64,000 nucleotides of DNA from Halomonas jincaotanensis (GTDB taxonomy: Bacteria > Pseudomonadota > Gammaproteobacteria > Pseudomonadales > Halomonadaceae). Below, one piece after another: positions 1 to 8,866 of this stretch (position 1 is its first letter; every line of letters begins with the position of its first letter). The notes beneath the pieces are model-generated. The model made no database searches, had not been told where the DNA came from, and was given only the letters and a program-made list of their open reading frames with translations. The translations under genes were made by a program, and so were the position numbers. The stretch covers positions 1 to 64,000 of the forward strand of contig NZ_JAHCLU010000014.1 of assembly GCF_018448785.1 (NCBI RefSeq), written 5' to 3'.

Positions 1-51
1 CAAGGCCTGCTGTTCCTCCTCCGTGAGGGGGGATACGAAACGCCTTGCCAT
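1..51 (-). CDS. Partial CDS, N-terminus of a transposase-like protein
   Basis: An ATG at 51-49 on the minus strand opens a reading frame that runs off the left edge after 17 codons, reading MARRFVSPLTEEEQQAL. An AGGA motif lies a few bases upstream of the ATG. The start resembles what I recall of IS630-family transposases, but 17 residues cannot prove this. The adjacent degenerate sequence at 111-210 fits a site of mobile-element turnover. Confidence 0.4.
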   Translation of the reverse strand, partial: MARRFVSPLTEEEQQAL

Positions 52-110
52 GCTCTCATCCTGATGTAAGGTCTTGACAGCATTATGCACGAAGACATTT
101 GCCTAAGCAC

Positions 111-210
111 TTACTCTGCAAGCAGCTGGTGTGTCGCTTTGGCCCACTCGATGACGAGATGCAGCAAAGGCTGGAACAGGCCAGCACCGAGGAACTGGAG
201 TACTGGACCG
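111..210 (+). pseudogene. Remnant of a DUF4351/Rpn-type protein C-terminus
   Basis: The frame that includes position 111 reads LLCKQLVCRFGPLDDEMQQR and then LEQASTEELEYWT. This matches the usual C-terminal DUF4351 segment of Rpn/YhgA-type transposase-related proteins (LL..QL..RFG.L....R.RLE.AS.E.LE.W). There is no upstream body of the gene: the sequence before it belongs to the divergent fragment at 1-51. After the matched segment the frame reads nonsense. I infer a leftover 3' end of a lost gene. The domain name rests on recall of the motif. Confidence 0.5.
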
Positions 211-384
211 GAACGCGTAATCGCCCGGCCTACCCAACCGTTCTCCCTGTATCTCGCGATGGCCACCCGAAATCCTTTACATGCACCGCTCCCCCTGTGC
301 CAGTTACTCAAATCCTCTTACCCGCGCTGGGGGCTATGCTGCTCTTAAGCAGATAGCGGATAGCAGACAGCGGAGAGGGGCGAA
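211..384. other. Intergenic, no gene seen
   Basis: Only non-conserved open frames occur here. The end of the stretch carries the ribosome binding site GGAGAGGGG just upstream of the ATG at 385. I see no clear promoter consensus. Confidence 0.5.
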
Positions 385-1041
385 ATGAGCATGATTGCCG
401 TCCATCACGAGCCGGGGATCGACGCGACCCCGCTCGCCGAGCGTATCGTGGAAGAGGCAGTACGCCAGGCCGAGGTCCTCAGCTGGGAGGGGGTGCGCCT
501 GACCGAGGTGGCGACCCGCCTAGAGGTGCCGGTGAGCCGGGTGTTGGTTGATTACCGTGATCTCGACGCGGTGGCCAATGCCTGGTTCGAGCGCGGCTGG
601 CGGGCGATGCTGGACGAGAAGCCCGAGGGCTTCAGCCACTGGCCGGAGCGGGCGCGCCTCGAGCACTGCCTGCTGGCCTGGTTCGATGCCTTCGCCGGCC
701 ACCGTCGCGTCACGGTGGAGATGCTGCGTACCAAGGCACACCTGCCGCACCTGCACACCTGGGTGCCGATGGCCTTCGATCTCTCGCGCACCATCCAGTG
801 GCTGCGCGAGGCGGCCGACCTCGATGCCCGCTACGGCACCCGGCGTGCACAGGTGGAGGAGGTGGCACTGACGACGTTGTTCCTGGCCACCCTGGCGGTG
901 TGGGCCCGCGATCACAGCGATGGCCAGGCGCGGACGCGTCGCTTCCTGGAAAAGCGATTGAGCCAGGGCGAGGGCTGGATGAAATGGATGCCGGGGGGGG
1001 GGGGCGAACACGGCAAGGTCCCGCCTGAGGGGACTCTCTAG
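385..1041 (+). CDS. TetR-family transcriptional regulator
   Basis: The product is 218 residues, usual for TetR regulators. Residues about 15-60 form the helix-turn-helix region (ERIVEEAVRQAEVLSWEGVRLTEVA, then a recognition helix and an aromatic YRDLDAV segment), followed by an all-helical ligand domain. The start has a strong GGAGAGGGG ribosome binding site. The ligand and targets cannot be told from sequence. The downstream genes on the same strand are an envelope protein and a broken helicase, so it may only regulate itself. The oddity is a run of 12 G at 993-1004 near the 3' end: a slip there changes only the last about 14 residues, outside both domains. Confidence 0.8.
   Translation: MSMIAVHHEPGIDATPLAERIVEEAVRQAEVLSWEGVRLTEVATRLEVPVSRVLVDYRDLDAVANAWFERGWRAMLDEKPEGFSHWPERARLEHCLLAWFDAFAGHRRVTVEMLRTKAHLPHLHTWVPMAFDLSRTIQWLREAADLDARYGTRRAQVEEVALTTLFLATLAVWARDHSDGQARTRRFLEKRLSQGEGWMKWMPGGGGEHGKVPPEGTL
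993..1004 (+). repeat. 12-G homopolymer inside tetR-like gene
   Basis: Twelve consecutive G residues encode the Gly-rich stretch after WMKWMP in the TetR-like protein. Such runs are prone to slippage both in the cell and in sequencing, so the true C-terminus of the protein is uncertain. Confidence 0.9.
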
Positions 1042-1265
1042 CCTTCGGACTTAACGCTGATCCACTGCGGAGCCCGGCCTTTAGGCCAAGTTCATTCGAC
1101 TTGATTTGTTAGCTAGTGGGCTATTCGCCTCATCAGACCGGTAAACTTGTCTCGAAATTCGTGTTTCTCGCGTCGATCGGTCAAGCTCGACAGGCTCGAA
1201 TTATTCTGGAACCGCGTAATCAGTCACCCGGGTCCCGAGTTTCTGACGGAATAGCGAACTACGAA

Positions 1266-2030
1266 ATGTATGAATTGGTGAAGACGTTGGCGGCGCTGTT
1301 GCTCTCGCCGCTGCCCCTCGTGGTGATGTTTTTGATGATGGGATTGGCGATTGGCTGGCTGGGTTGGCGCCGGCTGGGTGGCACCATCGCGGGTGGGGCG
1401 GTTTTGCTGCTGTTGCTGGCAAGCTGGTCGCCGGTGGCCGACCGCTGGTTGGGGCCGATGGAGGCGCGCTACCCGGCGGTGGATCAATGGCTGGCCGGCG
1501 AGGAGATCCGCGCGGTGGTGGTGCTGGGTGCCGCTTGGCAGCCGGATCGCCCCTGGCCGATCACCAGCCAACTCAACACCAGTTCCGCCTTGCGGTTGAT
1601 GGAGGGGGTTCGCTTGTGGCGCCAACAGCCCGAGGTGGTGCTGGCGGTGACTGGGGCCAGTCGCCGAGCGTCAGACCAGCCCGTCGCGCATGGTTACGCC
1701 GAGGCGGCCAGGGAGTTTGGCGTGCCAAGAGAGCGGCTTCTGGTTTTGGATACGCCAACCGACACCGGCCAGGAAGCCCAGGCGGTACGCGAGGTGCTGG
1801 GGGAAGGCACGAGCCTGCTGCTGGTGACCTCGGCTTCACATATGCCGCGGGCGATGGCGCATTTCCAGGCGGTGGGCCTGGCGCCCATCGCGGCGCCTAC
1901 CCACTACCTGGCGCACCGCGGGGACCCCGATACGCTGGCGTACTGGGTGCCGTCTTCCGAGAACCTTCGCAAGAGCGAGCGGGCGTTATACGAGACGCTG
2001 GGGATGATTGCCACGCGCTGGGAATGGTGA
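1266..2030 (+). CDS. elyC: YdcF/ElyC family envelope protein (DUF218)
   Basis: The 254-residue protein has two N-terminal membrane helices (about residues 10-28 and 36-55) and then a soluble DUF218 domain with the family landmarks VVVLGAA near residue 85, TGASRR, the DTPTDTGQEA segment, and LLVTSASHMPRA. E. coli ElyC, involved in envelope biogenesis and peptidoglycan precursor metabolism, has the same architecture and about 259 residues. The open frame extends up to 1116, but the first 50 codons there are not like the family, so I start at the ATG at 1266. It probably sits in the inner membrane. The symbol is by analogy; another DUF218 paralogue is possible. Confidence 0.8.
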   Translation: MYELVKTLAALLLSPLPLVVMFLMMGLAIGWLGWRRLGGTIAGGAVLLLLLASWSPVADRWLGPMEARYPAVDQWLAGEEIRAVVVLGAAWQPDRPWPITSQLNTSSALRLMEGVRLWRQQPEVVLAVTGASRRASDQPVAHGYAEAAREFGVPRERLLVLDTPTDTGQEAQAVREVLGEGTSLLLVTSASHMPRAMAHFQAVGLAPIAAPTHYLAHRGDPDTLAYWVPSSENLRKSERALYETLGMIATRWEW

Positions 2031-2244
2031 GGGCAATATCATGTACCGCTATTCTGCCCTGAACCAACGGGGATCGACCGGGAACTCGAAGTGAGTCAGC
2101 TCGACACGCAGCGGGATGAGCGTCTCCGGCAGCGAATCCGTGACGCTGTCGCTCTCTGGCGGCCATGACGGCGGCGTGCCGGTTGCAGCGGTGTCTGTGT
2201 TTCGCTCCAATAGTGCCCTTGCATTCTCGCCTCGAGGAGATGCC

Positions 2245-4822
2245 GTGTCGGACGTCCCTATTTCCGATCCCGCCCTGACGCTTTACCACGCCCTGGAAGA
2301 TGTCGGCTGGCAGCAGAGCTTTGATCCGGGTTCGCTCGCGCGGGGAATGGGCTATGCCCGACAGGGCAGGGTGCGCGAGGGCACCCGCCTTGAGCGCCAG
2401 GGGGATCTACTGGTGCTGCGGGCGCAGGTGGATGGCAGTGGGCGCAGTCGCTACGGGACAAACCTGGCCGTGGATCCTGGCAACCCCGAGATGGGGGTGA
2501 TCAGTGACTGCAGCTGCCCAGTGGGGCGACAGTGCAAGCATGCGGTAGCGGTGATCGGCACCTTTATCGACGAGATGGAGGCCAACGGCATCCCGGAGCG
2601 CGATGCTACGGCAAGGCTCGAGCAGCGCTGGGAGGCGTGGCTGGCGGAGTTTGAGGCTCCCGGCACTACCGGCATCCCGGTGGATCGCGTCGAGGAGACG
2701 TGCCGCCTGGCGCTGTTTCTCGATATCGACAGGGACCCTTTGTCACCGACGCTCAAGGTGTCGCCGGTGTGGTTGCGCCCCTCCAGGCAGCGTACCCGCG
2801 GCCATGGTTGGGTGAAGCCTCGCGCCATTCAGGCACGGAGCAGAGGCGGCCTTCAGCCCATGCCGCCAGCGGGCTGGGCACCTGAGCAGGAAGAGGCCCT
2901 GGAGCTGCTGCTGCAGGCCGGGACCCAGCGTCCGTACAGCGTCGGTAATGAGCCGCTGTGGGGCGTGATCTCACAGGCCTTCCAGGCGCGTGCGCTGTGG
3001 TCGCTGCTGGAGAGTGACACGCCGCCACTGCTGTTTTATCAGAAGCAGACCGGCACCCTGCTCGACGTGGGCCCGGCGTGCCAGTTGACCCTGGCCTGGG
3101 TGCCGGACGCCGAGGGTAATCAGTACCTGCAGGCGGATATCGAGCCGGCGGACGTCGTGTCGGGAAATGCGATCATGGTGCGTGCCGGCCGCGAACTCTG
3201 CTATCTCGACCAGGAGCGAGGCCGCATCGGGCGCCTGTCGGGCGACCCCGAGCTGCTGCGGCGCCTGCGCTATTCGCCGCCGCTGCCACTGGAGATGAGC
3301 GGCTTGCCGTCCGGTATGGTGACGCTGGAACGGCTCCAAGAGACCGGCGCGGTGCCTGCCGATCAGTGCCGCCGAGAAAGTGTCACCTCTGGCCGAGCAC
3401 GAGCGCTGAACGGGCCGCGAGGATGTGGCCGCCCTGGCACAGCGCCTGCGCGAGCTGCCCGCCAGCCTGCCGGCGCCGCCGGGTTTCGTGGGGGAGCTGC
3501 GCGATTATCAGTCCCGCGGCCTGGCCTGGCTGCGCTTTCTGGCCGAGCTCGGCACCGGCGGCATCCTGGCCGATGACATGGGGCTGGGCAAGACCGTGCA
3601 GGTGTTGGCGCATATGCTTGATGAGCGCGCCCGGGGTGCGCTGCAGGGCGCCAAGGCGCAGCGCGAGCGCCAGTTCGAGGAGGCGTTGCCCGCGGCTGAT
3701 CTGGTGGTGACCACCTATGCGCTGCTGATCCGCGACCTGGAGCGCCTGCGCGAGAGCGAATTCGGCCTGCTGGTGCTCGATGAGGCCCAGGCGATCAAGA
3801 ACGCCGCCAGCCAGACCGCTCGCGCGGTGCGCGAGCTCAACGCCAAGCGCGCCCTGGCGATGACCGGGACGCCGCTGGAGAACCACCTGGGCGAGCTTTG
3901 GGCCCAGCTGGATGCGGTAGCGCCGGGAGCGCTGGGGAGCCAGCAGTGGTTCGGCCAGCATTTCCGTACGCCCATCGAGAAGGACGGCGATGTCGCGCTG
4001 AGCCAACGTCTCTCGCGACGGATCTCGCCGCTCATGCTGCGGCGTACCAAGCAGCAGGTGCTTGGGGAACTGCCCGACAAGACCGAGAGTCAGCGTGAGA
4101 TCGTCCTGACGGGAACACAGCGCGAGCTCTACGAGAGCCTGCGCCTGGCCCAGCACCAGCGAGTGCAGCAGGCGGTGGCCGAACGCGGCCTGGCTGGCTC
4201 CGGCATCGTGATGCTCGATGCACTGCTTAAGCTGCGCCAGGTCTGTTGTGATCCGCGGCTGGTCAAGCTGGCCAGCGCCCGTAAGGTGCGCCGCTCGGCT
4301 AAGCTGGATCAGCTGCGCGAACTGCTGCCGCCGTTGATCGAGGAGGGGCGGCGTATCCTGGTCTTCTCGCAGTTCACCGAGATGCTCGGCCTGATCGGCC
4401 AGGCGCTGGAGCGCGATAACATTCCCTACACCACGCTCACCGGCGACACCCCCGGCAAGACGCGCAGCCAACGGGTGGCGCTTTTCCAGCAGGGCGAGAT
4501 ACCCGTGTTCTTGATCAGCCTCAAGGCCGGCGGTACGGGCCTCAACCTCACCGCGGCGGACACGGTGATCCACTACGACCCTTGGTGGAACCCCGCGGTG
4601 GAGGCTCAGGCCACCGGCCGTGCCCACCGGCTGGGGCAGCAGAACCCGGTGTTCGTCTACAAGCTGGTGTGCGCGGGGACGGTGGAGGAGCGCATCCTCG
4701 ACCTGCAGGCACGCAAGGCGGACCTGGCCGCCTCGATCCTGGAGGGTGGCAGCGAGCGACGGGGCGAGGGTCCGCTGTTCGACGAAGACGACTTGGCGCT
4801 GCTGTTCGCACCGGTGGCGTAA
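2245..4822 (+). pseudogene. Decayed SWIM zinc-finger SNF2-family helicase
   Basis: The frame starting at GTG 2245 (preceded by GAGGAG) encodes a SWIM zinc finger (CSCPVGRQCKH, bases 2511-2543) and the linker of bacterial SNF2 ATPases. Near 3350-3360 the reading moves to another frame (ISAAEKVSPLAEHER), meets TGA at 3407, and then continues in that frame as the helicase core: ELRDYQ, ADDMGLGKT (Walker A), VLDEAQAIKN (DEAH-type box II), LAMTGTPLENHL, VFSQFT, LISLKAGGTGLNLT and GRAHRLGQ. The total is about 860 codons where I expect over 1,000. The region before ELRDYQ is short, and the stretch between Walker A and VVTTYALL lacks motif Ia. The frameshift, stop and two internal losses all argue for a dead gene rather than one sequencing error. 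Confidence 0.8.
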
Positions 4823-4996
4823 CGTGCCGAGGCACGCGTTCTCCTTGGCCTACTGCGCTATGGCCTACCTAAGTGCATATATAAATTTTTCTTTTTTTAG
4901 TTAAAGTGTTGGCACACTTCCTTGGTAAAGGCTTCTGGACTTTCCAGGGGCGGCACACTCAGACTGGAGTTTCCTTTCTTCTGGAGTGCCAGGCTC

Positions 4997-5962
4997 ATGC
5001 GAGTTTTTTCCAACCCGGTCGGTTCCGGTTCGCTCTGGTTTGATAACCTGGTGACTGCCGATGGCTTCCCGGTTGCATACGATCCGCAGGCTCGGGCTTT
5101 TTTGCCCATGCCGCCTTTTTGTGCCAACCGAGAGGTGATCGGTTGTAACTGGATCGCTCCCAAGCAGGGTGCCTTCTGTCGATCTTGTGCCATGACGGCG
5201 CTGGCTCCCGATCCTTCGATTCCGAATGCCATTCCGAACTGGACGCAAACTGAAGCCGCCAAGCGCTGGGTAATCGACAATCTTGGCCGCTGGCACTGGT
5301 TCCGCCCCGAGGATCCCGGCGCTCCACCGGTGTTTCATATGCTTGCCGAGGGAGCAACGCCGGTTCCCATGGGGCATGTGGGCGGCGTGGTGACCATCAG
5401 CGTGGCCGAGGCCGACCCGGTACTACGCACCATTCGTCGCGAGGCGCTGGAAGAACCTTATCGCACCATGATTGGGCATATGCGTCATGAGATCTCGCAT
5501 ATGCTGTGGTGGCGCTTGAGCCTGCGCGAAGATTTTCTGGATGCCTTCCGAGAAATGTTCGGCGATGAGCGCGCGGATTATCCCGCCGCCCTCCAGCGTC
5601 ACTACCATGACGGCCCGCCGCCGGATTGGAGGCAACGCTTCCTGACGACCTACGCCTCCGCACACCCGCATGAAGACTGGGCGGAAACCGCCGCCCACTT
5701 GCTGCACCTGACCGATATTACCGATAGCTTTGTCGCGGCAGGGTTGTCGACTCCAGAGCTGCCGCACCCGGGCTGGGATGTCTATGCCGAGCCGGATGCC
5801 GAGCGTCTGATCCATGTTGCGGCATCGCTGGTGGCCGGCGTTAACCACGTCAACCGCTCCATGGGGTTGGCGGACCTCTATCCCTTCGTGCTGTCCGATG
5901 TGGCGCTGCGCAAGCTTGCCTTCGTGCATGACTGGCTGCGTCGTGGTGCACAGGGACGATAA
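4997..5962 (+). CDS. Putative zinc-binding metallopeptidase (DUF2248-like)
   Basis: The 321-residue protein carries the gluzincin-type motif HEISH in GHMRHEISHMLWW at about residues 163-175, and a later acidic HEDWAETAAH segment near residue 225, both typical of the putative zinc-binding peptidase family. Family members normally begin with a zinc ribbon of two C-x2-C pairs. Here the aligned segment FSNPVGSGSLWFDN...TADGFPVAYDP has no cysteines, although the second cluster (CANREVIGCNW...FCRSC) remains. I start at ATG 4997, where the family-like sequence begins, although the frame is open from 4922. The substrate is unknown. The AT-rich 4870-4920 region just upstream could hold its promoter. 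Confidence 0.7.
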   Translation: MRVFSNPVGSGSLWFDNLVTADGFPVAYDPQARAFLPMPPFCANREVIGCNWIAPKQGAFCRSCAMTALAPDPSIPNAIPNWTQTEAAKRWVIDNLGRWHWFRPEDPGAPPVFHMLAEGATPVPMGHVGGVVTISVAEADPVLRTIRREALEEPYRTMIGHMRHEISHMLWWRLSLREDFLDAFREMFGDERADYPAALQRHYHDGPPPDWRQRFLTTYASAHPHEDWAETAAHLLHLTDITDSFVAAGLSTPELPHPGWDVYAEPDAERLIHVAASLVAGVNHVNRSMGLADLYPFVLSDVALRKLAFVHDWLRRGAQGR

Positions 5963-5970
5963 GCGAGTCC

Positions 5971-6786
5971 ATGTCCGATCTCTTCTGGTACGAATATCTG
6001 CTGATCGGCTTGATCTTTGCCTGGAGCGGTTTCGTCAGGACAAGTCTGGGTTTCGGCGGGGCCGTGCTGGCGCTGCCCTTCCTGCTGCTGGTGATGAACG
6101 AGCCGCTGGTCTTTTTGCCAATCATCGCCGTGCATCTATTGATATTTTCTAGCTGGATCGCCTGGCAGGGCCATCGTCAGCTACAGAGCCGTCAGCGAAA
6201 GACGAGCGCCGGCACGGTGCCCTTGGGCGTGAGCGTGGCCCCGGAAGAAAGCAACATCGACTGGGCGTATCTGTTCAAGGCGCTGAAGGTCATGATCGTG
6301 CCGAAGCTGATCGGCGTGGTGGGCCTGCTGACGCTGCCCGCGAACGTGATGACCAGCATCATCTTCGTGATCGTGATCGTCTATGCCATCGGCTACGTGC
6401 TGAACCGGCCGTTCAGGAGCAACAACAAATACGTCGATTACGTATTGCTGGGGCTCGGCGGCTATGTGAGTGGAACGTCGTTGATCGGGGCGCCGCTGAT
6501 CGTGGCGGTGTTCGCTTCTCACGTGGCCAAGGCGCAACTGCGCGATACCATGTTCGTGCTGTGGTTCATCCTGGTGGTGATCAAGATGGTGTCGTTCCTG
6601 ATCGCCGGGGTGGACCTGCAGCTGATCCATCATCTCTGGCTGCTGCCGTGTGCCTTTGCCGGTCACCTGGTCGGCGAGCGCGCTCACCGGTACATGCTCA
6701 AGGCCGACACAGGGCTGTTCTTTCGGGTGCTGGGCGCTGTGCTGATTATCGTCAGCGTGGTGGGGCTGATCCGGCCGCCAGCTTGA
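5971..6786 (+). CDS. TauE/SafE-family sulfite/anion permease
   Basis: The 271-residue hydrophobic protein has about eight membrane segments. The first half carries the TauE/SafE-type sequence GFVRTSLGFGGAVLALPFLL and the second half has the corresponding GGYVSGTSLIGAPLIVAVF motif, as in the duplicated TauE domain. It starts 8 bases after the metallopeptidase gene, so the two probably share a transcript. Family members export or import sulfite, sulfoacetate or related anions across the inner membrane. No sulfur-metabolism gene is nearby, so the substrate stays open. A polar loop (about residues 68-95, QSRQRKTSAG...) is a cytoplasmic insertion. Confidence 0.8.
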   Translation: MSDLFWYEYLLIGLIFAWSGFVRTSLGFGGAVLALPFLLLVMNEPLVFLPIIAVHLLIFSSWIAWQGHRQLQSRQRKTSAGTVPLGVSVAPEESNIDWAYLFKALKVMIVPKLIGVVGLLTLPANVMTSIIFVIVIVYAIGYVLNRPFRSNNKYVDYVLLGLGGYVSGTSLIGAPLIVAVFASHVAKAQLRDTMFVLWFILVVIKMVSFLIAGVDLQLIHHLWLLPCAFAGHLVGERAHRYMLKADTGLFFRVLGAVLIIVSVVGLIRPPA

Positions 6787-6811
6787 CCCCCCCGAGCATG
6801 CTGACGATAGT
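6783..6811 (+). promoter_or_regulatory. Candidate sigma-70 promoter of the PKS cassette
   Basis: TTGACC at 6783-6788 and GATAGT at 6806-6811 are separated by exactly 17 bases. The -35 box overlaps the stop codon of the permease gene. The position about 50 bases upstream of the methyltransferase start suits a promoter for the three-gene cassette. The -10 box matches four of six consensus bases. Confidence 0.4.
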
Positions 6812-6860
6812 AGTTTGAGTGGCCTCGCCGCATTCCTGACTTCACGACGAGCATAGGGAC

Positions 6861-7592
6861 ATGTTCACGTTGCTTTCGCATCGTCGGCTCGAGGGTGAGC
6901 TGATGGATGCTGCCGATCTCGATGACCAGACGCACCTTCAGGCACTGCGGGGCCTGCGGCGTATCAATGTCGCGAGCCGCACGGCTGCCGTGCTCTGGCC
7001 GTGCATCCTGCGTATCGCCGAGGCGCGGCATCACCGGCCCTTGAAGCTGCTGGATATCGCCACCGGCGGCGGCGATGTGGCGATCGAACTCGCCTGCCGC
7101 GCCCGGCGTGCGGGCATCGCCCTGGAGGTCGAGGCCTGCGATATCAGCCCCACCGCCCTGCATGTGGCCGACGAGGCGGCCCGGCGCCAGCATGTCGCGG
7201 TGCGCTGTTTCTGCTGGGACGCGCGCATCGAGCCGCTACCGCGACATTACCACATCGTCATCTCGACGCTCTTCCTGCATCACCTCGAGGACCCCGAAAT
7301 TGTCTCCCTTCTGCGCCAGTTGTCGTGTCAGGCCGATCACCTGCTGATCAGCGACCTGCTGCGAAGCCGCCTGGGCTATGGGCTGGCCTATGTCGGCACC
7401 CGCCTGCTCTCGTCGTCGCCGATGGTGCACGAGGACGGCGTGCGCTCGGTGCGCGCGGCCCTGACCCTGCCCGAGGCGCGCCGGCTGGTCAGAGAGGCGG
7501 GCCTGGCGGCGGTGACCTTCCAGTGCCACTGGCCGAGCCGCTTTTTGATGCAGTGGTCGTCTCCTGAGTTTGGCAAGGAAAGCCGCTCATGA
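6861..7592 (+). CDS. SAM-dependent methyltransferase of the PKS cassette
   Basis: The 243-residue protein has the class I methyltransferase fold: motif I LLDIATGGGDVAIEL (about residues 58-72), the acidic residue after beta 2 in VEACDIS, and STLFLHHLED for the post-I motif region. It belongs to the UbiE-like methyltransferases found beside type III polyketide synthases. It overlaps the next gene by 4 bases (ATGA), so the two are translationally coupled. I infer that it O- or C-methylates the phenolic or pyrone product of the PKS. The upstream Shine-Dalgarno sequence is weak; ATG 6903 is a possible alternative start, but the N-terminal RRLEGELMD stretch looks conserved. Confidence 0.8.
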   Translation: MFTLLSHRRLEGELMDAADLDDQTHLQALRGLRRINVASRTAAVLWPCILRIAEARHHRPLKLLDIATGGGDVAIELACRARRAGIALEVEACDISPTALHVADEAARRQHVAVRCFCWDARIEPLPRHYHIVISTLFLHHLEDPEIVSLLRQLSCQADHLLISDLLRSRLGYGLAYVGTRLLSSSPMVHEDGVRSVRAALTLPEARRLVREAGLAAVTFQCHWPSRFLMQWSSPEFGKESRS

Positions 7593-8866
7593 GCCTGGCG
7601 AGTCTGCCCCGCGACTGGGATGTGGTCGTGGTGGGTGCGGGAATCGCTGGCGCCGTGAGCGCCTTTCGCCTGGCGCGCCGTGGCTGCCGGGTACTGCTGG
7701 TCGAGAAGGCCGCCTGGCCCCGCGACAAGCCCTGCGGCGGCTGCCTCAACGCCGCGACACTGCAGGGGTTTCGCGACCTCGGTCTGGCCGACATCGAGCT
7801 TGCCGGCGCGGTCTACCACCGCTTGCACCTGGCCTGCGGCAAGCGTCAGGCCGAGCTGGCCCTGCCCGCGGGCCGGGCCGTCAGCCGTCGCCGGCTCGAT
7901 GGGCTGTTGGTGGACCAGGCCGTTGCCCAGGGGGTGCATTTTCTTTCCGCGACACGGGCGTCACTCGAGCCGCCGTGTGGCCATGGGCGCGAGCGAATTG
8001 TTCAAGGCCGTGAGCGAATTGGCGAAGGTCATGAGCGAATTGATGATGGGCGACGGAGCGTCTGGCTGGCGGCCGCGGGTGAGCAGGCCAGAGTCGCGGC
8101 CAGGCTGGTGGTCGCCAGCGACGGGCTGGGCAGCCGGTTGCTGCGCGATGTTGCACCGGGCGACATGCACGTCGATGCCGAGGCGCGGATCGGCCTGGGT
8201 ACGATTGTTCGCGGCGCTGGTGTTCACAGTTCCAAGATCGAAGCGCCGGCGGCGTACCCGCCCGGGGCGATCCATATGGCGTGCGGGGCGCCTGGCTATG
8301 TCGGGCTGGTGCGGGTCGAGAACGAGGCGCTCAATATCGGCGCCGCACTCGACCCGCATTGGGTGAAGCTGCAGGGCGGCCCGGGGCCGGCGGTCGCAGC
8401 ACTGTTGACGCAGACGCGGTTGCCTTCACCCGGCGCGCTGCACGAGTGCGTCTGGCAGGGCACGCCAAGACTGACCCGCCGTCGCACCCGGCTGGGCGGC
8501 GAGCGCGTGCTGGTGCTGGGCGATGCGGCCGGTTACGTCGAGCCGTTTACCGGCGAGGGCATGGGCTGGGCGCTGGCAAGTGCCGCGGCCCTGGAGCCCT
8601 TGGCGCTCGAGGCGGTGAGTGCCTGGCATGACAACATCGTCAGCCGCTGGACGACTCGACACGGCAAGTTGCTGTATGCCCGTCAGCGGGGCTGTCACGG
8701 GGTGGCGGCGATGCTGCGCCGCCCACGGCTGGTCTCGGCGCTGTTGCCTATCCTGCACGCCGCGCCGGGGCTGGCCGCGCCCTTCACGGCCTGGCTCCAT
8801 CAGGGCTATTTCAAAGGCTATTTCAATCATGACGACCGATGGCTCGAGCCACGGGAGGCAAAATGA
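7589..8866 (+). CDS. FAD-dependent oxidoreductase (geranylgeranyl-reductase type)
   Basis: The 425-residue flavoprotein has the Rossmann dinucleotide motif GAGIAG at residues 16-21, the CGGCLN segment near 47, and the second FAD motif GDAAGYVEPFTGEGMGWAL near 310, all typical of the geranylgeranyl reductase/halogenase-like group. It lacks a membrane anchor. Position and overlap with both neighbours (ATGA on each side) put it in the type III PKS cassette, where it probably oxidises or reduces the polyketide or a quinone made from it. The protein carries an unusual in-frame heptad-length repeat (GxGRERI) at about residues 131-158 that I do not expect in the family. The substrate is unknown. Confidence 0.8.
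   Translation: MSLASLPRDWDVVVVGAGIAGAVSAFRLARRGCRVLLVEKAAWPRDKPCGGCLNAATLQGFRDLGLADIELAGAVYHRLHLACGKRQAELALPAGRAVSRRRLDGLLVDQAVAQGVHFLSATRASLEPPCGHGRERIVQGRERIGEGHERIDDGRRSVWLAAAGEQARVAARLVVASDGLGSRLLRDVAPGDMHVDAEARIGLGTIVRGAGVHSSKIEAPAAYPPGAIHMACGAPGYVGLVRVENEALNIGAALDPHWVKLQGGPGPAVAALLTQTRLPSPGALHECVWQGTPRLTRRRTRLGGERVLVLGDAAGYVEPFTGEGMGWALASAAALEPLALEAVSAWHDNIVSRWTTRHGKLLYARQRGCHGVAAMLRRPRLVSALLPILHAAPGLAAPFTAWLHQGYFKGYFNHDDRWLEPREAK
7983..8049 (+). repeat. 21-bp in-frame tandem repeat in the FAD oxidoreductase
   Basis: The core GAGCGAATTG recurs at about 7991, 8012 and 8033, spaced 21 bases, giving the peptide repeats GHGRERI, VQGRERI and GEGHERI. A multiple of three keeps the frame, so copy-number changes would insert or remove seven residues in a surface loop between the two FAD motifs. 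Confidence 0.85.
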
